Source of the DNA: Sphingomonas sp.
GTDB lineage: Bacteria; Pseudomonadota; Alphaproteobacteria; Sphingomonadales; Sphingomonadaceae
Length of the DNA stretch: 56,818 bases
Reading direction: 5' to 3'
Assembly: GCA_017849555.1 (NCBI GenBank)
Contig: JAFIGU010000067.1
Coordinates: 1 to 56,818, forward strand
Positions 16,060-25,958 of this stretch are shown here, piece by piece; positions within the stretch are counted from its first letter, which is position 1; every line of letters begins with the position of its first letter. The notes below the pieces were generated by a model. That model worked only from the letters and a program-made list of their open reading frames with translations. It was not told where the DNA came from and ran no database searches. The position numbers and the translations under genes were made by a program.

Positions 16060-16935
16060 TTGGACGAATCGGCGCCAGATTCTGAAATTATCATCGTGCG
16101 CTGTCAGGCCGGGGACGTGCCGGTCAGGAGCTGTCGGACCTATGATGGCTGTGCGGCTGTTAAGATCGCCACTTACAACGTCAACGGCGTCAATGGCCGG
16201 CTGCCGGTGCTGCTCCGCTGGCTCGCGCTCGCCGAGCCCGACATCGTTTGCCTCCAGGAATTGAAGGCGCCGCAGGACAAATTTCCGGAAATCCCGATCC
16301 GCGACGCCGGTTATGAGGCGGTCTGGCACGGCCAGACCCGCTGGAATGGCGTCGCGATCCTGAGCCGGGGCGGATCGATCCACGAAACCCGGCGCGGGCT
16401 TCCCGGTGATCCCGCTGATGTGCAGAGCCGCTATATTGAGGCGGCGGTCAATGGTCTGCTCGTCGCCGGTCTTTATCTCCCAAACGGCAACCCGCGACCT
16501 GGACCCGCATTCGATTTCAAGCTGCGCTGGTTCGACCGGCTCCAGACGCATCTGTCGTCGCTGGTCGGGCTTGACGCGCCGGTGATCGTCGCAGGCGATT
16601 TCAATGTCATGCCGGCCGACATCGACGTCTATGCGCCCGAGCGCTGGCGCGACGACGCGCTGTTCGCCCCCGAAGTGAAAGCGGCGTATCAGCGGTTGCG
16701 CGATCAAGGCTGGACCGATGCGGTCCGTCATCTCCACCCGAACGAGACGATCTACACCTTCTGGAAATATTGGCGCGGCGCGTTCGAGCGCAACGCGGGC
16801 CTCAGGATCGATCACTTCCTGCTCAACGCTCCGGCCGCCGCGCGGCTGCGAGCGGCCAAGGTCGATATCCGGCCGCGCCGCTGGGAAAAGACCAGCGATC
16901 ACGCACCGGTTTGGATCGAGCTTGAGGAACGTTAA
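16060..16935 (+). CDS. xth: Exodeoxyribonuclease III / AP endonuclease family protein
   Basis: The protein matches exonuclease III: VKIATYNVNGVNGRLPVLLRW with the first Asn, LQELK with catalytic Glu, VAGDFNVMP with D-x-N, and the C-terminal SDHAPVW with Asp-His. It removes 3' blocks and nicks at abasic sites in base-excision repair. Typical homologues begin at MKIATYNVNG. Here that position is GTT, so translation must start upstream; ATG 16060 (291 residues) or an in-frame GTG near 16093 are options. The extra residues do not look conserved. Confidence 0.85.
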   Translation: MDESAPDSEIIIVRCQAGDVPVRSCRTYDGCAAVKIATYNVNGVNGRLPVLLRWLALAEPDIVCLQELKAPQDKFPEIPIRDAGYEAVWHGQTRWNGVAILSRGGSIHETRRGLPGDPADVQSRYIEAAVNGLLVAGLYLPNGNPRPGPAFDFKLRWFDRLQTHLSSLVGLDAPVIVAGDFNVMPADIDVYAPERWRDDALFAPEVKAAYQRLRDQGWTDAVRHLHPNETIYTFWKYWRGAFERNAGLRIDHFLLNAPAAARLRAAKVDIRPRRWEKTSDHAPVWIELEER

Positions 16936-16989
16936 AGTGCGGCGTGGCCGCAAAACCGCGGCTCCGAGGGCGATCTGATTGCCAAGTCG

Positions 16990-17577
16990 CTATCCGCGCC
17001 AGGCGCGCATCGCCCGGTCATAGGCTGATTGCGCCTTGTCGACCTCACGCTTCAGTTTCGCTTGCTCCGCATTCTGCTGCTGCTCGAGTTTCCTCCGTTC
17101 GCGGTCGAGATCGGCCTGCCGCTGACCGAGCGCGGTACGCTCCATCTTGTGCCGCGCTGCGGCCTCTTCCAGCGCCTGCTCGGCTGCGCGCAACGGCGCT
17201 GCGTCGGGTTTGGGCTTGGGTGGTTTTTTCGGTTTCGTTGGTTTTTGGGTTTTGGCCGGTCGCGGTTTCGCAGTTCTCCGCAGCGCCGGTTCGGCCGCTT
17301 CCTGCTGCCGTCGTTTCGCCGCCGACGGTGGGTTTTTCGGCAAGGCGGCTATCTGCTCGCTGATGCTGCCGCGCGAGCGTCGGATGACGGTGCCGGGATT
17401 TTCAAGCGGCTCGCGCATGAGATCGGGATCGGTGACGCGCTCGGCGACCCCGCGCGCGAACAGATCCGCATCGCTCCCCCATGCCTCCAGCGCCGCCTTC
17501 TGGCTGGGCGCCGCGACATAGGCGTCATGGAAGCCGGTCGGCGTTCGGAACACCTTGAGATTCTGCTTGCGCGGCAT
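16990..17577 (-). CDS. Basic, coiled-coil hypothetical protein
   Basis: The start is placed at MPRKQNLKVFRTPTGFHDAY; the frame extends further but the preceding residues look random. Of the 195 residues, 1-75 form a small globular region. A Lys/Pro/Ala-rich linker follows, then an acidic and basic coiled coil (EQALEEAAARHKMERTALGQ onward) containing a Q-rich stretch. Such proteins are sometimes labelled TolA-like because of composition, but there is no membrane anchor here. I do not recognise a function. It converges with the exonuclease gene. Confidence 0.65.
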   Translation of the reverse strand: MPRKQNLKVFRTPTGFHDAYVAAPSQKAALEAWGSDADLFARGVAERVTDPDLMREPLENPGTVIRRSRGSISEQIAALPKNPPSAAKRRQQEAAEPALRRTAKPRPAKTQKPTKPKKPPKPKPDAAPLRAAEQALEEAAARHKMERTALGQRQADLDRERRKLEQQQNAEQAKLKREVDKAQSAYDRAMRAWRG

Positions 17578-17866
17578 CGCTTGGGGAACCTCGATCAGAC
17601 CGGAATAGTAAAAATCCCGATCCGGCGCTGAAGTTTCCCAGGCGCTCGCCTCCGCATCGGAGCGGCTGAAGCGGGTCAATGCGCGGACGCGACCCGCCGG
17701 GACAGTTGTGGGTTGGAATCACGGCTTCCGGGAATTCGCGCTCTTGGCTATCGACTGCAACCATTGACTTAACATGGATAACTGAAACATCCAATAAAAC
17801 ACGGGGATAGGCCGGAACTGCGGCCAGTCGCGCGCGCTTGGGGAGAACGATCCACGGGAGCGCACG

Positions 17867-18445
17867 ATGAGCGAACATTTGACCGACAGCGCGCCGCCGG
17901 CGGCGTCGAAGGACCGATCCGCAAACCAATATGCCGGGGAAGGTCTCGGGCACGTCGCCGGCGAAACGGTGGTCGGGCAGGCTGTGACGATTAACCGGTC
18001 GGCGACCGAATTGTTCTCCTTCTTCCGCGACTTTGCCAATCTTCCGGCGTTCATGGAGAATGTCGCGCGGGTCGAGGTGCTCGACGACGAACGCTCGCGC
18101 TGGGCGGTGAAGGCGCCTGGCGGGAACATTGTCGAATGGACCTCGAGCATTACCGATCTGGTGCCGGGCACGCTGATCGCCTGGGCATCGGAAAAGGGGG
18201 CCGATGTTCCCAACCGCGGGCGGATCGATTTCCGGCCTGCCGGCGCGCGTGGCACCGTGGTGACCGCGACGATCGTCTACGATCCCCCGGCGGGCGCGAT
18301 CGGCCGGCTGGTGGCGAAGCTGTTCCAGCGCGAGCCCGCGATCCAGGCGCGCCGCGATCTGCGCCGGTTCAAGCAATTGATGGAAACCGGCGAGGTCGCC
18401 ACCGCGGCGCGCACGCGGCGCGCGCATGACGAGGAGAAAGGCTGA
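17867..18445 (+). CDS. SRPBCC-family (polyketide cyclase/START-like) protein
   Basis: The 192-residue protein contains a SRPBCC domain at about 35-170: [49 protein letters not shown], then [24 protein letters not shown] and the C-terminal helix [29 protein letters not shown]. The fold binds lipids or hydrophobic ligands. Closely similar proteins occur in stress-related operons of alphaproteobacteria. Its stop overlaps the next start (TGATG). A GGAAC box at 17814-17818 may be part of an EcfG-type promoter, but no proper GTT -10 box follows at the right spacing. Confidence 0.85.
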   Translation: MSEHLTDSAPPAASKDRSANQYAGEGLGHVAGETVVGQAVTINRSATELFSFFRDFANLPAFMENVARVEVLDDERSRWAVKAPGGNIVEWTSSITDLVPGTLIAWASEKGADVPNRGRIDFRPAGARGTVVTATIVYDPPAGAIGRLVAKLFQREPAIQARRDLRRFKQLMETGEVATAARTRRAHDEEKG

Positions 18446-19629
18446 TGCGCGCGCTCACCTGGCACGGCAAGCACGATGTTCGCGTCGAAACGGTCGAAGA
18501 CCCGGAAATCGTCAATCCCCGCGACGCGATCATCCGGGTGACCGCCACCGCGATCTGCGGCTCGGACCTGCATCTCTACGATGGTTTCATCCCGACGATG
18601 CGGAAGGGAGATATCCTTGGTCACGAGTTCATGGGCGAGGTGGTCGATACCGGGCCGCGCTCGACGCTGCGCAAGGGCCAGCGGGTGGTGGTGCCGTTCA
18701 CGATCGCGTGCGGCAATTGCTACCATTGCGGCAAGCATCAATATGCGGCGTGCGACAACGGGCTGCCGGCCGACAATCAGGATATCGCGCAAACGCTCTA
18801 CGGCCAGCCGATGAGCGGTCTTTTCGGCTACAGCCACATGACCGGCGGCTACGCTGGCGGTCAGGCAGAATATGTCCGCGTGCCGTTCAGCGACGTCGGC
18901 CCGATCGCCGTGCCTGATGGCATCGACGACGAGAAGGTGCTGTTCCTGTCCGACATCCTGCCGACCGGCTGGATGGCGGCCGAAAATGCCGAGATCGAGC
19001 CGGGCGATACCGTCGCAGTCTGGGGGTGCGGGCCGGTCGGGCTGTTCGCGGTGCAATCCGCCTTTCTCATGGGGGCGGAGCGGGTGATCGCGATCGATCA
19101 TTTCCCGCACCGGCTCGAACTCGCGCAGAAGTTCGGGGCCGAGACGATCAATTTCGAGAAGACCCAAACCTATGATGCGTTGATGGAAATGACCGGCGGG
19201 ATCGGGTCGGACGCGTGCATCGACGCCGTCGGGCTGGAGGCGCACGGTTTCTTCGTCGACAATGTGTGGGATCAGATCAAGGCGTCGACCTTCCTGGGCA
19301 CCGACCGCGCGCATTCGATCCGCCAGGCGATCATCGCCTGCCGCAAGGGTGGGCGCGTGTCGATGCCGGGGGTCTATGGCGGCTTCATCGACAAATTCCC
19401 GCTCGGCGCCTTCATGGAGAAGGGGCTGACGCTCAAGACCGGGCAGACCCATGTCCAGCATTATATGCCGGGGCTGCTCCAGGCGGTCCTCGAGGGGAAG
19501 ATCGACACCACCTTCCTGATCTCGCACCGGCTGCCGCTCGAACAGGCCCCGCAGGGCTATAAGATGTTCCACGACCGGCAGAACGAGGTCACCAAGGTAG
19601 TGCTGAAGCCCGGCCTCGCAGCGGCCTGA
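18445..19629 (+). CDS. Zinc-dependent alcohol/formaldehyde-type dehydrogenase (MDR superfamily)
   Basis: The 394-residue medium-chain dehydrogenase has catalytic zinc ligands in ICGSDLH and GHEFMGEV. Its structural zinc loop is [15 protein letters not shown], and its Rossmann motif is [18 protein letters not shown] long insert, [20 protein letters not shown], and the [10 protein letters not shown] region place it with glutathione-independent formaldehyde dehydrogenase-like enzymes. It probably oxidises or reduces small alcohols or aldehydes with NAD(P). It is the second gene of the SRPBCC-ADH-SDR-small protein operon. Confidence 0.9.
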   Translation: MRALTWHGKHDVRVETVEDPEIVNPRDAIIRVTATAICGSDLHLYDGFIPTMRKGDILGHEFMGEVVDTGPRSTLRKGQRVVVPFTIACGNCYHCGKHQYAACDNGLPADNQDIAQTLYGQPMSGLFGYSHMTGGYAGGQAEYVRVPFSDVGPIAVPDGIDDEKVLFLSDILPTGWMAAENAEIEPGDTVAVWGCGPVGLFAVQSAFLMGAERVIAIDHFPHRLELAQKFGAETINFEKTQTYDALMEMTGGIGSDACIDAVGLEAHGFFVDNVWDQIKASTFLGTDRAHSIRQAIIACRKGGRVSMPGVYGGFIDKFPLGAFMEKGLTLKTGQTHVQHYMPGLLQAVLEGKIDTTFLISHRLPLEQAPQGYKMFHDRQNEVTKVVLKPGLAAA

Positions 19630-19640
19630 GGAGAGCAAGC

Positions 19641-20411
19641 ATGGCGAAATTCGCGATCGTTACGGGGGCCTCGACTGGGATCGGGCGCGAGTTGGCGAAG
19701 CTCGCCGCGGCCGAGGGTTACGACCGTCTGCTTGCCGCCGATACGCCGTTCCACGACCCGGCAGCCGGCGCGCGCGGCAATGTCGAGACGCTCGAGGTCG
19801 ACCTTTCGACCGTCGAGGGCGTCGATCGGCTGCTCGACGCGGCACGCGGGCGGGAGATCGATCTCCTTTGTGCCAATGCCGGTCATGGGCTGGGCCATGC
19901 CTTTCTCGATCAGGAGGTCGCGCAATGGCGGCATGTGATCGACACCAATATCGTCGGCACGCTCTACCTGCTGCAGCGAGTGTTGCGGCAGATGGCGGCG
20001 CGGAACGAAGGGAAGGTGCTCGTCACCGGTTCGATCGCCGGATTCATGCCCGGCAGCTTCCAGGCGGTCTATAATGGTACCAAGGCCTTCATCGACAGTT
20101 TCGTCGATGCCGTTCGCAACGAGATGAAGGAAAAGCAAGGCGTCACCATCACCACGCTGATGCCGGGCGCGACCGACACCGAATTCTTCCGGCGCGCCGG
20201 GATGGAGGACACGAGAGTCGGTCAGCAGCGCAAGGACGACCCCGGCGAAGTCGCGAGGACCGGGTGGGATGCGGTCATGTCGGGCAAGGCGGATGTCGTC
20301 CACGGCTTCAAGAACAAGCTGCAGGCGGCCGCCAGCCATGTCCTGCCCGAAAGTGTCACCGCCGAAATGCACCGCAACATGGCTGAGCCCGGCTCGGCGA
20401 AAGATGGCTAG
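19641..20411 (+). CDS. Short-chain dehydrogenase/reductase
   Basis: The 256-residue SDR has the cofactor motif TGASTGIGREL, the NAG motif (CANAGHGLGH), catalytic Ser in VTGSIAGFMPG and Y-N-G-T-K with catalytic Tyr and Lys. It oxidises or reduces a hydroxyl or carbonyl group with NAD(P)H. It starts 11 bp after the ADH stop, preceded by GGAG. Its place in the operon suggests joint handling of carbonyl compounds under stress. The substrate is not evident. Confidence 0.9.
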   Translation: MAKFAIVTGASTGIGRELAKLAAAEGYDRLLAADTPFHDPAAGARGNVETLEVDLSTVEGVDRLLDAARGREIDLLCANAGHGLGHAFLDQEVAQWRHVIDTNIVGTLYLLQRVLRQMAARNEGKVLVTGSIAGFMPGSFQAVYNGTKAFIDSFVDAVRNEMKEKQGVTITTLMPGATDTEFFRRAGMEDTRVGQQRKDDPGEVARTGWDAVMSGKADVVHGFKNKLQAAASHVLPESVTAEMHRNMAEPGSAKDG

Positions 20412-20424
20412 GAAGGAAGCGTCG

Positions 20425-20592
20425 ATGGACGACAAGGCGATCAAGCCCACGCGCGAGACGCGGCGACCGAATCTCTCCACCGAGCATCAGCAGGAGGGCG
20501 ATGCGCGGCGTCCCTCGGATCAGCTCAACAAAAACCAGCCGCCACCGCGGCCTGACGGCGGGAAAAAGAGTTCGCTGACAAAAAACGGCTGA
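20425..20592 (+). CDS. Small hydrophilic hypothetical protein
   Basis: The 55-residue product starts at MDDKAIKPTRETRRP with a GGAAGGAAG ribosome site. It contains no hydrophobic segment, is rich in Lys, Arg, Pro, Asn and Gln, and looks disordered. It follows the SDR stop by 13 bp and is probably the last gene of that operon. I do not recognise a family. Confidence 0.55.
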   Translation: MDDKAIKPTRETRRPNLSTEHQQEGDARRPSDQLNKNQPPPRPDGGKKSSLTKNG

Positions 20593-20926
20593 TCCCGAAG
20601 CACCGTCCGAAGGTGTCCAAGGCCGTCCCCTCGCGGCCGCAGGCGACCGGGCAGGCGTTGCTGGCGGATTTGGATAAATACCGGCGGGAGGCGCGGACGA
20701 TGCAGACCAGACAAAAGCCAAACGAAAGGCGCCTCCGAGACAGGCGCCGCATTATTCGGCGGAACAGGTTCGTGGCGCGGAGATCATCATGCGCTTGCCT
20801 GGGCGGCCCCCGTTTCTATCGTGGGAACCTTTGCTGGCAGGCCGCTGGACATCATGGCGCGCGGGGGTCTGAACAGATCGGTACCGTTGAATCGACCGGT
20901 GTGTCTCCACCTTCAGATCATCCAGC
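20593..20926. other. 334-bp stretch without a convincing gene
   Basis: An open frame from 20613 (MSKAVPSRPQATGQ...) gives a Lys/Arg-rich start but runs into the antisense of the histidine kinase and looks non-coding in its second half. A 7-bp stem, GGCGCCT (20728-20734) with AGGCGCC (20742-20748), could end the upstream operon, though no T-run follows. Nothing else was seen. Confidence 0.4.
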
Positions 20927-23900
20927 TCATGTGATGCCGAGCCTCTTCAAACCGTCGATAATCGATTGGACGGTATAGGGCCGTACAAGGCGAACGACGG
21001 CCTGCGCGGATTCGGCCGACGGGGAAGCGGCCCCGGTGATCAGCACGGGGAGATCGGCCCATTGGCCGCGAATTTCCTTCAAAAGCGCGTCACTGTCCTT
21101 TTCGCTTGGGCCGGTCGCGATGACCACGGCGTCATATCCGCCCTGCGCGGCGCGCAACCGGCCCAGGCCTTCGGCGGCATTGGCTGCGGGCTCCGACAGA
21201 TATCCGGCTGAACGAAGCGCTTCGATCGCGAGCGTGCGGACGGCCGGGTCGTCCTCGATGAGCAGCAGCCGTTTACCCGTTCGCGCGTCGAGGAGGTCGC
21301 GCACCCGCAACATCAGGCTCCGCGACGTAAATGGCTTGGGCAGAAGCTCGACGCCCGGGTCGAGGCGTCCCCCGTGAACGATCGCGTTGCGGGTATAGCC
21401 GCTGGTGTAGAGCACCTTGAGATTGGGGCGAAGCTGGCGAGCCCGATCGCTGAGTTCGCGGCCCGACAGGCCGGGCATCACGACGTCGGTAAAGAGCAGA
21501 TCCACGCGTTGATTGCGGCGTTCGAGGATGCGCAGCGCCGCTGCACCGTCGCCCGCTTCAAGCACCTGGTAACCCGCGTCACGCAGCACGTCGGCGGAAA
21601 AGGCGCGGACTTCGGCATCGTCTTCGACGACCAATACGGCCTCGCCCCGCGCGCTGCGCGGCTCGTATGCGGTTTCCACCGGGGCATCCTCCTCGATCGA
21701 GGCGCCGGTGAATCGTGGAAGATAGATTTTGACCGTGGTGCCGCATCCTTCCTCGGAATAGACGTTGACGTGTCCACCGGACTGTTTGACGAACCCGTAA
21801 ACTTGGCTCAGTCCGAGTCCGGTACCGTGGCCGACTTCCTTGGTGGTGAAGAAGGGCTCGAAAACGCGCGCCAACACGTCGCGAGGCATGCCGACGCCAG
21901 TATCGCTGACCGCGATGACGACATAATTGCCCGGCGGCACCTCGGCATGAGAGGCCGCATAATCGGTGTCGAGATAGGCATTGGCGGTCTCGATCGTCAG
22001 CGTCCCGCTATCTGCAATCGCGTCGCGCGCGTTGACCGCGAGATTGACGAGTGCGCTTTCGAGCTGGTTGGGATCCGCCTCGACTGGCCAGAGGCCTGGA
22101 CTGCTCACGACCTCGAGATGAATCAGCTCGCCAAGCGAGCGCTTGAGCAGGTCGGAGAGGCCGGCGACGACCTTGTCGAGATCGAGCGGTTTGGGTGCGA
22201 GCGGCTGACGGCGCGAGAAGGCAAGCAGGCGCTGGGTAAGCGCACTTGCCCGCTCGGCGCCCTTCATCGCGTTGCCGATCGCGCGCCGGACGCGCCCGCC
22301 GTCGGCAGGGTTTTCGAGCATTCGTAAGGCGATGTCGATATTGCCGGTGATGATGGTGAGAAGATTGTTGAAATCATGCGCGATGCCGCCGGTGAGCTGA
22401 CCCACGGCCTCCATTTTCTGCGACTGGCGGAGCTGCTCCTCTATCTCGCGTTTCTCGGTCAGGTCGCGGGTGATCTTGGCGAAGCCGACGAGCTGACCGT
22501 CCTTGTCGCGGATCGCGTCGATGACCGCGCTCACCCAGAGCTGCGACCCGTCCTTGCGGATGCGCCACCCTTCGCTCTCATAGCGGCCGGTGCGGGTTGC
22601 GATCTCCAGCGCGCGAGCAGGGATGCCGGCCTCGCGATCCTCCTCGGTATAGAAGGTCGAGAAATTGCGTCCAAGGATCTCATCGGCGTTATAGCCCTTG
22701 ATCCGCTCGGCGCCGGGATTCCAGTTGGTGATATTGCCCTGCGGATCGAGCAGGTAGATCGCATAGTCCGACACACCCTCGACCAGCATGCGGAAGTGCC
22801 GTTCACTCTCCGCCAGCCGGTCGGCCTGCGCCTGGATTTCCGCGGTGCGCTCCGCGATACGGTGTTCGAGCGATGCATTGAGGTAGCGCAACTCAGCTTC
22901 AGCGGCGCGCCGGGCGCGGATCTCGGCCTCGGTCGCCTGGTTGAGCCGGGCATTGTCGATCGCGATCGCGGCATGCCCGGCGATCCCGAGCAGGGCAGTT
23001 TCATGGTCGGCGGTGAACCGCGCCTCTTGATGATGACCGAAGAACAGCCCACCGTGCACCTCGCCGCTGCGAGATTTGACCGGCACCGCAAGATAGCTCG
23101 TCACCGGCAGATGGCCTTCGGGCATGCCGTGATAGGGCGCGCTCTTGCCGTAACGCGGATCGAGCCGGATATTGTCTGAGCGCACCACCCCGGTCCCTGT
23201 AAAGGTCGGCGCGAATACCTCGGTGTTGCGCGGCATAGGGAAGCGCGCGAACGCTTCGCGCGGCGCGCCAGACAGGCTGTACAGCGTGTAGCGCTCTCCC
23301 TTTTCGTCGACCTCGTTGTAGAAGAACGCACCGAACTCGGCGCCGGTCAGCTCGACCCCGGCGTCGGTGACCATCTGGACGATCGTATCGAGATCCCGCT
23401 CGACCGCGACCGCCGCGGCCGTCCGGTTGAGCAGCTCGAAGCTGTCCTGCAGCGCCACATTGGCGATCGCCGCGCCGACATAGCGTGCGAGCATGCGGAT
23501 CAGCTCGACGGTCGTGTCGTCTGGCGCGCCCGGCTCGGACCAATAGGCGCCGATCGCGGCCTCGTCGGCGCCGGCGCGGACCGGCATCATCACCACGCTT
23601 TCGACAAACGTTCCGCGGTAGAAATCCTTGGGGACGCGCGGATCGGCGCGGACATCGGGAATGATCGCCGGTTCGCCATGCAGCATGACCCAGCCCGGAA
23701 CGCATTCAGAAAGGCTGAAGCTGCGCCCGGCCCAGAGCGGCGCGATGGCGTCCTCGGCGATATAATGGCAATGATCGCCCTCGCGGACGACGAAGGTTAC
23801 GCCCTGAGCGTCGGTGACATTCCTCGCCGTCTTGCGCACCACATCGACCACCTCGTCGAGCGCTCGGGCGCGGGCGAGTCGTTCGGCGGCGTCGAATAAC

Positions 23901-23941
23901 GCGTTCCACCTTTCAGACAATCTTGCCTGTCCTGTTGTCAT
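20927..23941 (-). CDS. Hybrid sensor histidine kinase (GAF-GAF-PAS-HisKA-HATPase-REC-REC)
   Basis: The 1004-residue cytoplasmic kinase has no membrane segments. Two GAF domains occupy about 15-165 and 175-330, a coiled coil 330-380 and a PAS domain 380-495 ([18 protein letters not shown]). The HisKA domain has [11 protein letters not shown] with phospho-His at 522. The ATPase shows [17 protein letters not shown] and GTGLGLS. Receiver 1 (about 765-880) has VVEDD, acceptor Asp 819 and KPF. Receiver 2 (about 888-1004) has LIEDD, but Ala 942 replaces the acceptor Asp and Arg replaces the usual Lys. The family senses light, redox or small ligands. No separate response regulator is adjacent. Its 5' neighbour region contains an inverted repeat. 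Confidence 0.92.
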   Translation of the reverse strand: MTTGQARLSERWNALFDAAERLARARALDEVVDVVRKTARNVTDAQGVTFVVREGDHCHYIAEDAIAPLWAGRSFSLSECVPGWVMLHGEPAIIPDVRADPRVPKDFYRGTFVESVVMMPVRAGADEAAIGAYWSEPGAPDDTTVELIRMLARYVGAAIANVALQDSFELLNRTAAAVAVERDLDTIVQMVTDAGVELTGAEFGAFFYNEVDEKGERYTLYSLSGAPREAFARFPMPRNTEVFAPTFTGTGVVRSDNIRLDPRYGKSAPYHGMPEGHLPVTSYLAVPVKSRSGEVHGGLFFGHHQEARFTADHETALLGIAGHAAIAIDNARLNQATEAEIRARRAAEAELRYLNASLEHRIAERTAEIQAQADRLAESERHFRMLVEGVSDYAIYLLDPQGNITNWNPGAERIKGYNADEILGRNFSTFYTEEDREAGIPARALEIATRTGRYESEGWRIRKDGSQLWVSAVIDAIRDKDGQLVGFAKITRDLTEKREIEEQLRQSQKMEAVGQLTGGIAHDFNNLLTIITGNIDIALRMLENPADGGRVRRAIGNAMKGAERASALTQRLLAFSRRQPLAPKPLDLDKVVAGLSDLLKRSLGELIHLEVVSSPGLWPVEADPNQLESALVNLAVNARDAIADSGTLTIETANAYLDTDYAASHAEVPPGNYVVIAVSDTGVGMPRDVLARVFEPFFTTKEVGHGTGLGLSQVYGFVKQSGGHVNVYSEEGCGTTVKIYLPRFTGASIEEDAPVETAYEPRSARGEAVLVVEDDAEVRAFSADVLRDAGYQVLEAGDGAAALRILERRNQRVDLLFTDVVMPGLSGRELSDRARQLRPNLKVLYTSGYTRNAIVHGGRLDPGVELLPKPFTSRSLMLRVRDLLDARTGKRLLLIEDDPAVRTLAIEALRSAGYLSEPAANAAEGLGRLRAAQGGYDAVVIATGPSEKDSDALLKEIRGQWADLPVLITGAASPSAESAQAVVRLVRPYTVQSIIDGLKRLGIT

Positions 23942-24214
23942 GGACTGAAGCGCCCCGGATCAAAGGATTTTTCTTTGGGTGGAAACTTCCGACGGGGAAG
24001 AAGGCTCCCGTTGCGGGATCGAAATCAGTCTTACGGGCCGCGGCGCCAATCGCTGGGTCATAAGACTGATGCGGGCGTCACCTTGGATGCTAACGTCGCT
24101 GTTCACTGCCGGCGCCGCGCCGGCAAAGCGCGGCCGCCCCAAGAAGACGCCCGCCGAAGCCTGACCGGCACGGTTATCCGATAAACGCCTCCGCGCGGCG
24201 CGTGGAGGCATTTT
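23942..24214. other. 273-bp spacer with inverted repeat and terminator; possible small + strand transcript
   Basis: A perfect 10-bp inverted repeat, ATCAGTCTTA (24024-24033) and TAAGACTGAT (24061-24070), encloses 27 bp. About 115 bp later comes an intrinsic terminator oriented for + strand transcription, although no recognised gene precedes it. A GTG-start frame at 23979-24164 encodes 61 residues ending AAPAKRGRPKKTPAEA, which includes an AT-hook-like GRPKK. Either a small protein or a small RNA could explain the terminator. I cannot choose between them. Confidence 0.35.
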
Positions 24215-24215
24215 T
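24187..24215 (+). terminator. Intrinsic terminator
   Basis: GCCTCC (24187-24192) pairs with GGAGGC (24204-24209), with GC-rich loop bases between them, followed by ATTTTT. It lies just past the 3' end of the reverse-strand AraC gene, so it may also shield that gene from + strand readthrough. Confidence 0.7.
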
Positions 24216-25141
24216 CATGCGCACGGCCGGTGGAGTCCCTGCAATGCGGCGCCCACTTCAGCCATGCGATTGGCGGCTGCAGGTCTGAGGATCGAGCGTG
24301 GCCGCGCGAAATAATCGCGCGGCGACATCCCCATGAAATATCGAAACTCGCGATTGAAATGCGACTGGTCGTAATAGGCTTGATCGACGATCCGTCCGAT
24401 CGGCTGGCCGTCGGGGTGCAGCAATTGCGCGAGCGTGCGCAGGAAGCGCTGGCGCCGCAGCAGCGTCTTGGTGGGAAAGCCGAACCAGCGTTGAGATGCC
24501 CGCGCGAGCTGCGTCATGGTCAGGCCGAGCCGATGCGCCAGTTCCTCGACATGGACATCTTCGGCTTCGTTGACCGCGGTGGCGATCACACCGATCCGGG
24601 GATCGCAGGCCGGCCGCGCGGCCGATCGCGCCGCAAAATAGCGCTCGAGCAGATCGACACGGGCTTCGTCACTGGTTGCGCCGGCGAGCGCGATGTCGAG
24701 CGATCCGATCCCCGGCAGGATCGGTCCCGCGGCGGCGAACTTGTCGGCCAATGTCGCCGCATTGATCCCGATCAGATGCGCCCAGCCTTGCGGGGTAAAG
24801 CCGACCCCGGTCACGATACCGGGCCGGCCGCGGATCGGCCGCGCGCATGAGGTCGGCCCGAACAATGTCGCCGATTGCGGCGTCGCGAACTGGCCGTCGC
24901 CGGTCGCGACATCCCAATCCTCGCCGCTATGGAAGCGCAAATTGCCCCATTCGGGATGGAGCAGATCCTCGATTTCGCTTCCCGCCGGGCCGCTGATCTC
25001 GACGAAATAATAGGCGGTGATGAAGTCGCTCAGCATGCCCGTGGGACGCCGAAACCGTACGTCCGCGACAGGTTCGATCTTGCCGGCTTCAGCCGCGTCA
25101 GTCTCCCTCACCCCATGCGCCCGCCACCCTGTTATCGCCAA
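24215..25141 (-). CDS. AraC-family transcriptional regulator
   Basis: The 308-residue protein has a C-terminal AraC double helix-turn-helix at about 195-290: VEELAHRLGLTMTQLARASQRWFGFPTKTLLRRQRFLRTL and DQAYYDQSHFNREFRYFMGMSPRDYFA. The N-terminal region (FRRPTGMLSDFITAYYFVEI) resembles the DUF6597-type sensing domain found with this class. Its target is unknown and no neighbour is an obvious partner. Confidence 0.85.
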   Translation of the reverse strand: MAITGWRAHGVRETDAAEAGKIEPVADVRFRRPTGMLSDFITAYYFVEISGPAGSEIEDLLHPEWGNLRFHSGEDWDVATGDGQFATPQSATLFGPTSCARPIRGRPGIVTGVGFTPQGWAHLIGINAATLADKFAAAGPILPGIGSLDIALAGATSDEARVDLLERYFAARSAARPACDPRIGVIATAVNEAEDVHVEELAHRLGLTMTQLARASQRWFGFPTKTLLRRQRFLRTLAQLLHPDGQPIGRIVDQAYYDQSHFNREFRYFMGMSPRDYFARPRSILRPAAANRMAEVGAALQGLHRPCA

Positions 25142-25515
25142 CCCGTTGGCGTCCTGCTTACGCTAATTCGCGTGGAAACCCATACGTTCCGTGACGGAAT
25201 CTGAGACGGCGTCGATTCTGACAATGCCGGACTGATCGGCGCGATGAGCTTCGGCGGGACAAGAATCGACAGTTCCATCGATACCCGGCTGGCGTTCTCC
25301 CTCCTTGCGGTCGCTGCGTTCGCAACCGGCCGAGCGCGTCCAGCACCGCACAGGCCGTCCACCTCCTGATGCGCGCGGGCGAACTGGAAGGACGAGTGGG
25401 TCCAGCATTTTTTCGCGGATCGCAGGCCTGTCCATTGCAGGCGCGATCTATATGGTGGGTGAGCGGGCAAGCGATGTCATCATCGCCGCTCATGCCCAGA
25501 AAGGGATGGTCGAGG
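25142..25515. other. 374-bp stretch without a supported gene
   Basis: Several overlapping frames exist here on both strands, but none shows recognisable protein sequence or a good start. It holds the AraC promoter and probably that of the UBP zinc-finger gene. Nothing else was seen. Confidence 0.5.
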
Positions 25516-25860
25516 ATGCGTGACGGGATCGATCCCAGCGTTCCGCCGAGCGGGACCGGATGCAAGGAATGCCTCGAAACCGGAGGCTGGTGGGTCCACC
25601 TCCGCCGCTGCGCGCAATGTGGCCACATCGGGTGTTGCGACACATCGCCTTCTCAGCACGCGACACATCATTTTCACGACACCGGCCATCCCGTCGTGCG
25701 CAGTTTCGAACCGGGAGAGGATTGGTTCTACGATTATCGCAGCGAAGCGGTATTTCCGGGACCTTCGCTTGCCGCCCCCCTGGCGCATCCGGTGGATCAG
25801 CCGATACCGGGTCCAGAAGGGGCCGTGCCCGAGGACTGGATGGAGCGGATTCATCGATGA
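25516..25860 (+). CDS. UBP-type zinc-finger protein
   Basis: The start at MRDGIDPSVPPSG gives 114 residues. The zf-UBP pattern is clear: CKECLETGG..WVHLRRCAQCGHIGCCDTS, then QHATHHFHDTGHPVVRSFEPGEDW. The Cys/His ligands are all present and the conserved GEDWFY end is seen. In eukaryotes this finger binds the ubiquitin C-terminus. Stand-alone bacterial copies are common in alphaproteobacteria and actinobacteria, with no established role. Confidence 0.85.
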   Translation: MRDGIDPSVPPSGTGCKECLETGGWWVHLRRCAQCGHIGCCDTSPSQHATHHFHDTGHPVVRSFEPGEDWFYDYRSEAVFPGPSLAAPLAHPVDQPIPGPEGAVPEDWMERIHR

Positions 25861-25958
25861 CAGATGAGCGGATCGGATCCTTCTACGAAAGCCGGGCAAC
25901 CGTATCGCCTCGCGGTCGCCTGCTCTCCCGTAAGACGGCGAGAGCATGGCGTGCACGG

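Noticed and set aside
17814..17840. EcfG (general stress) promoter before the SRPBCC gene
   Set aside because: The GGAAC -35 is present but no GTT -10 box occurs at 16-17 bp spacing, so it is not listed as a feature.
20613..20978. 121-residue forward frame after the small protein gene
   Set aside because: It enters the histidine kinase 3' end and has no recognisable sequence; kept only as a note in the spacer entry.
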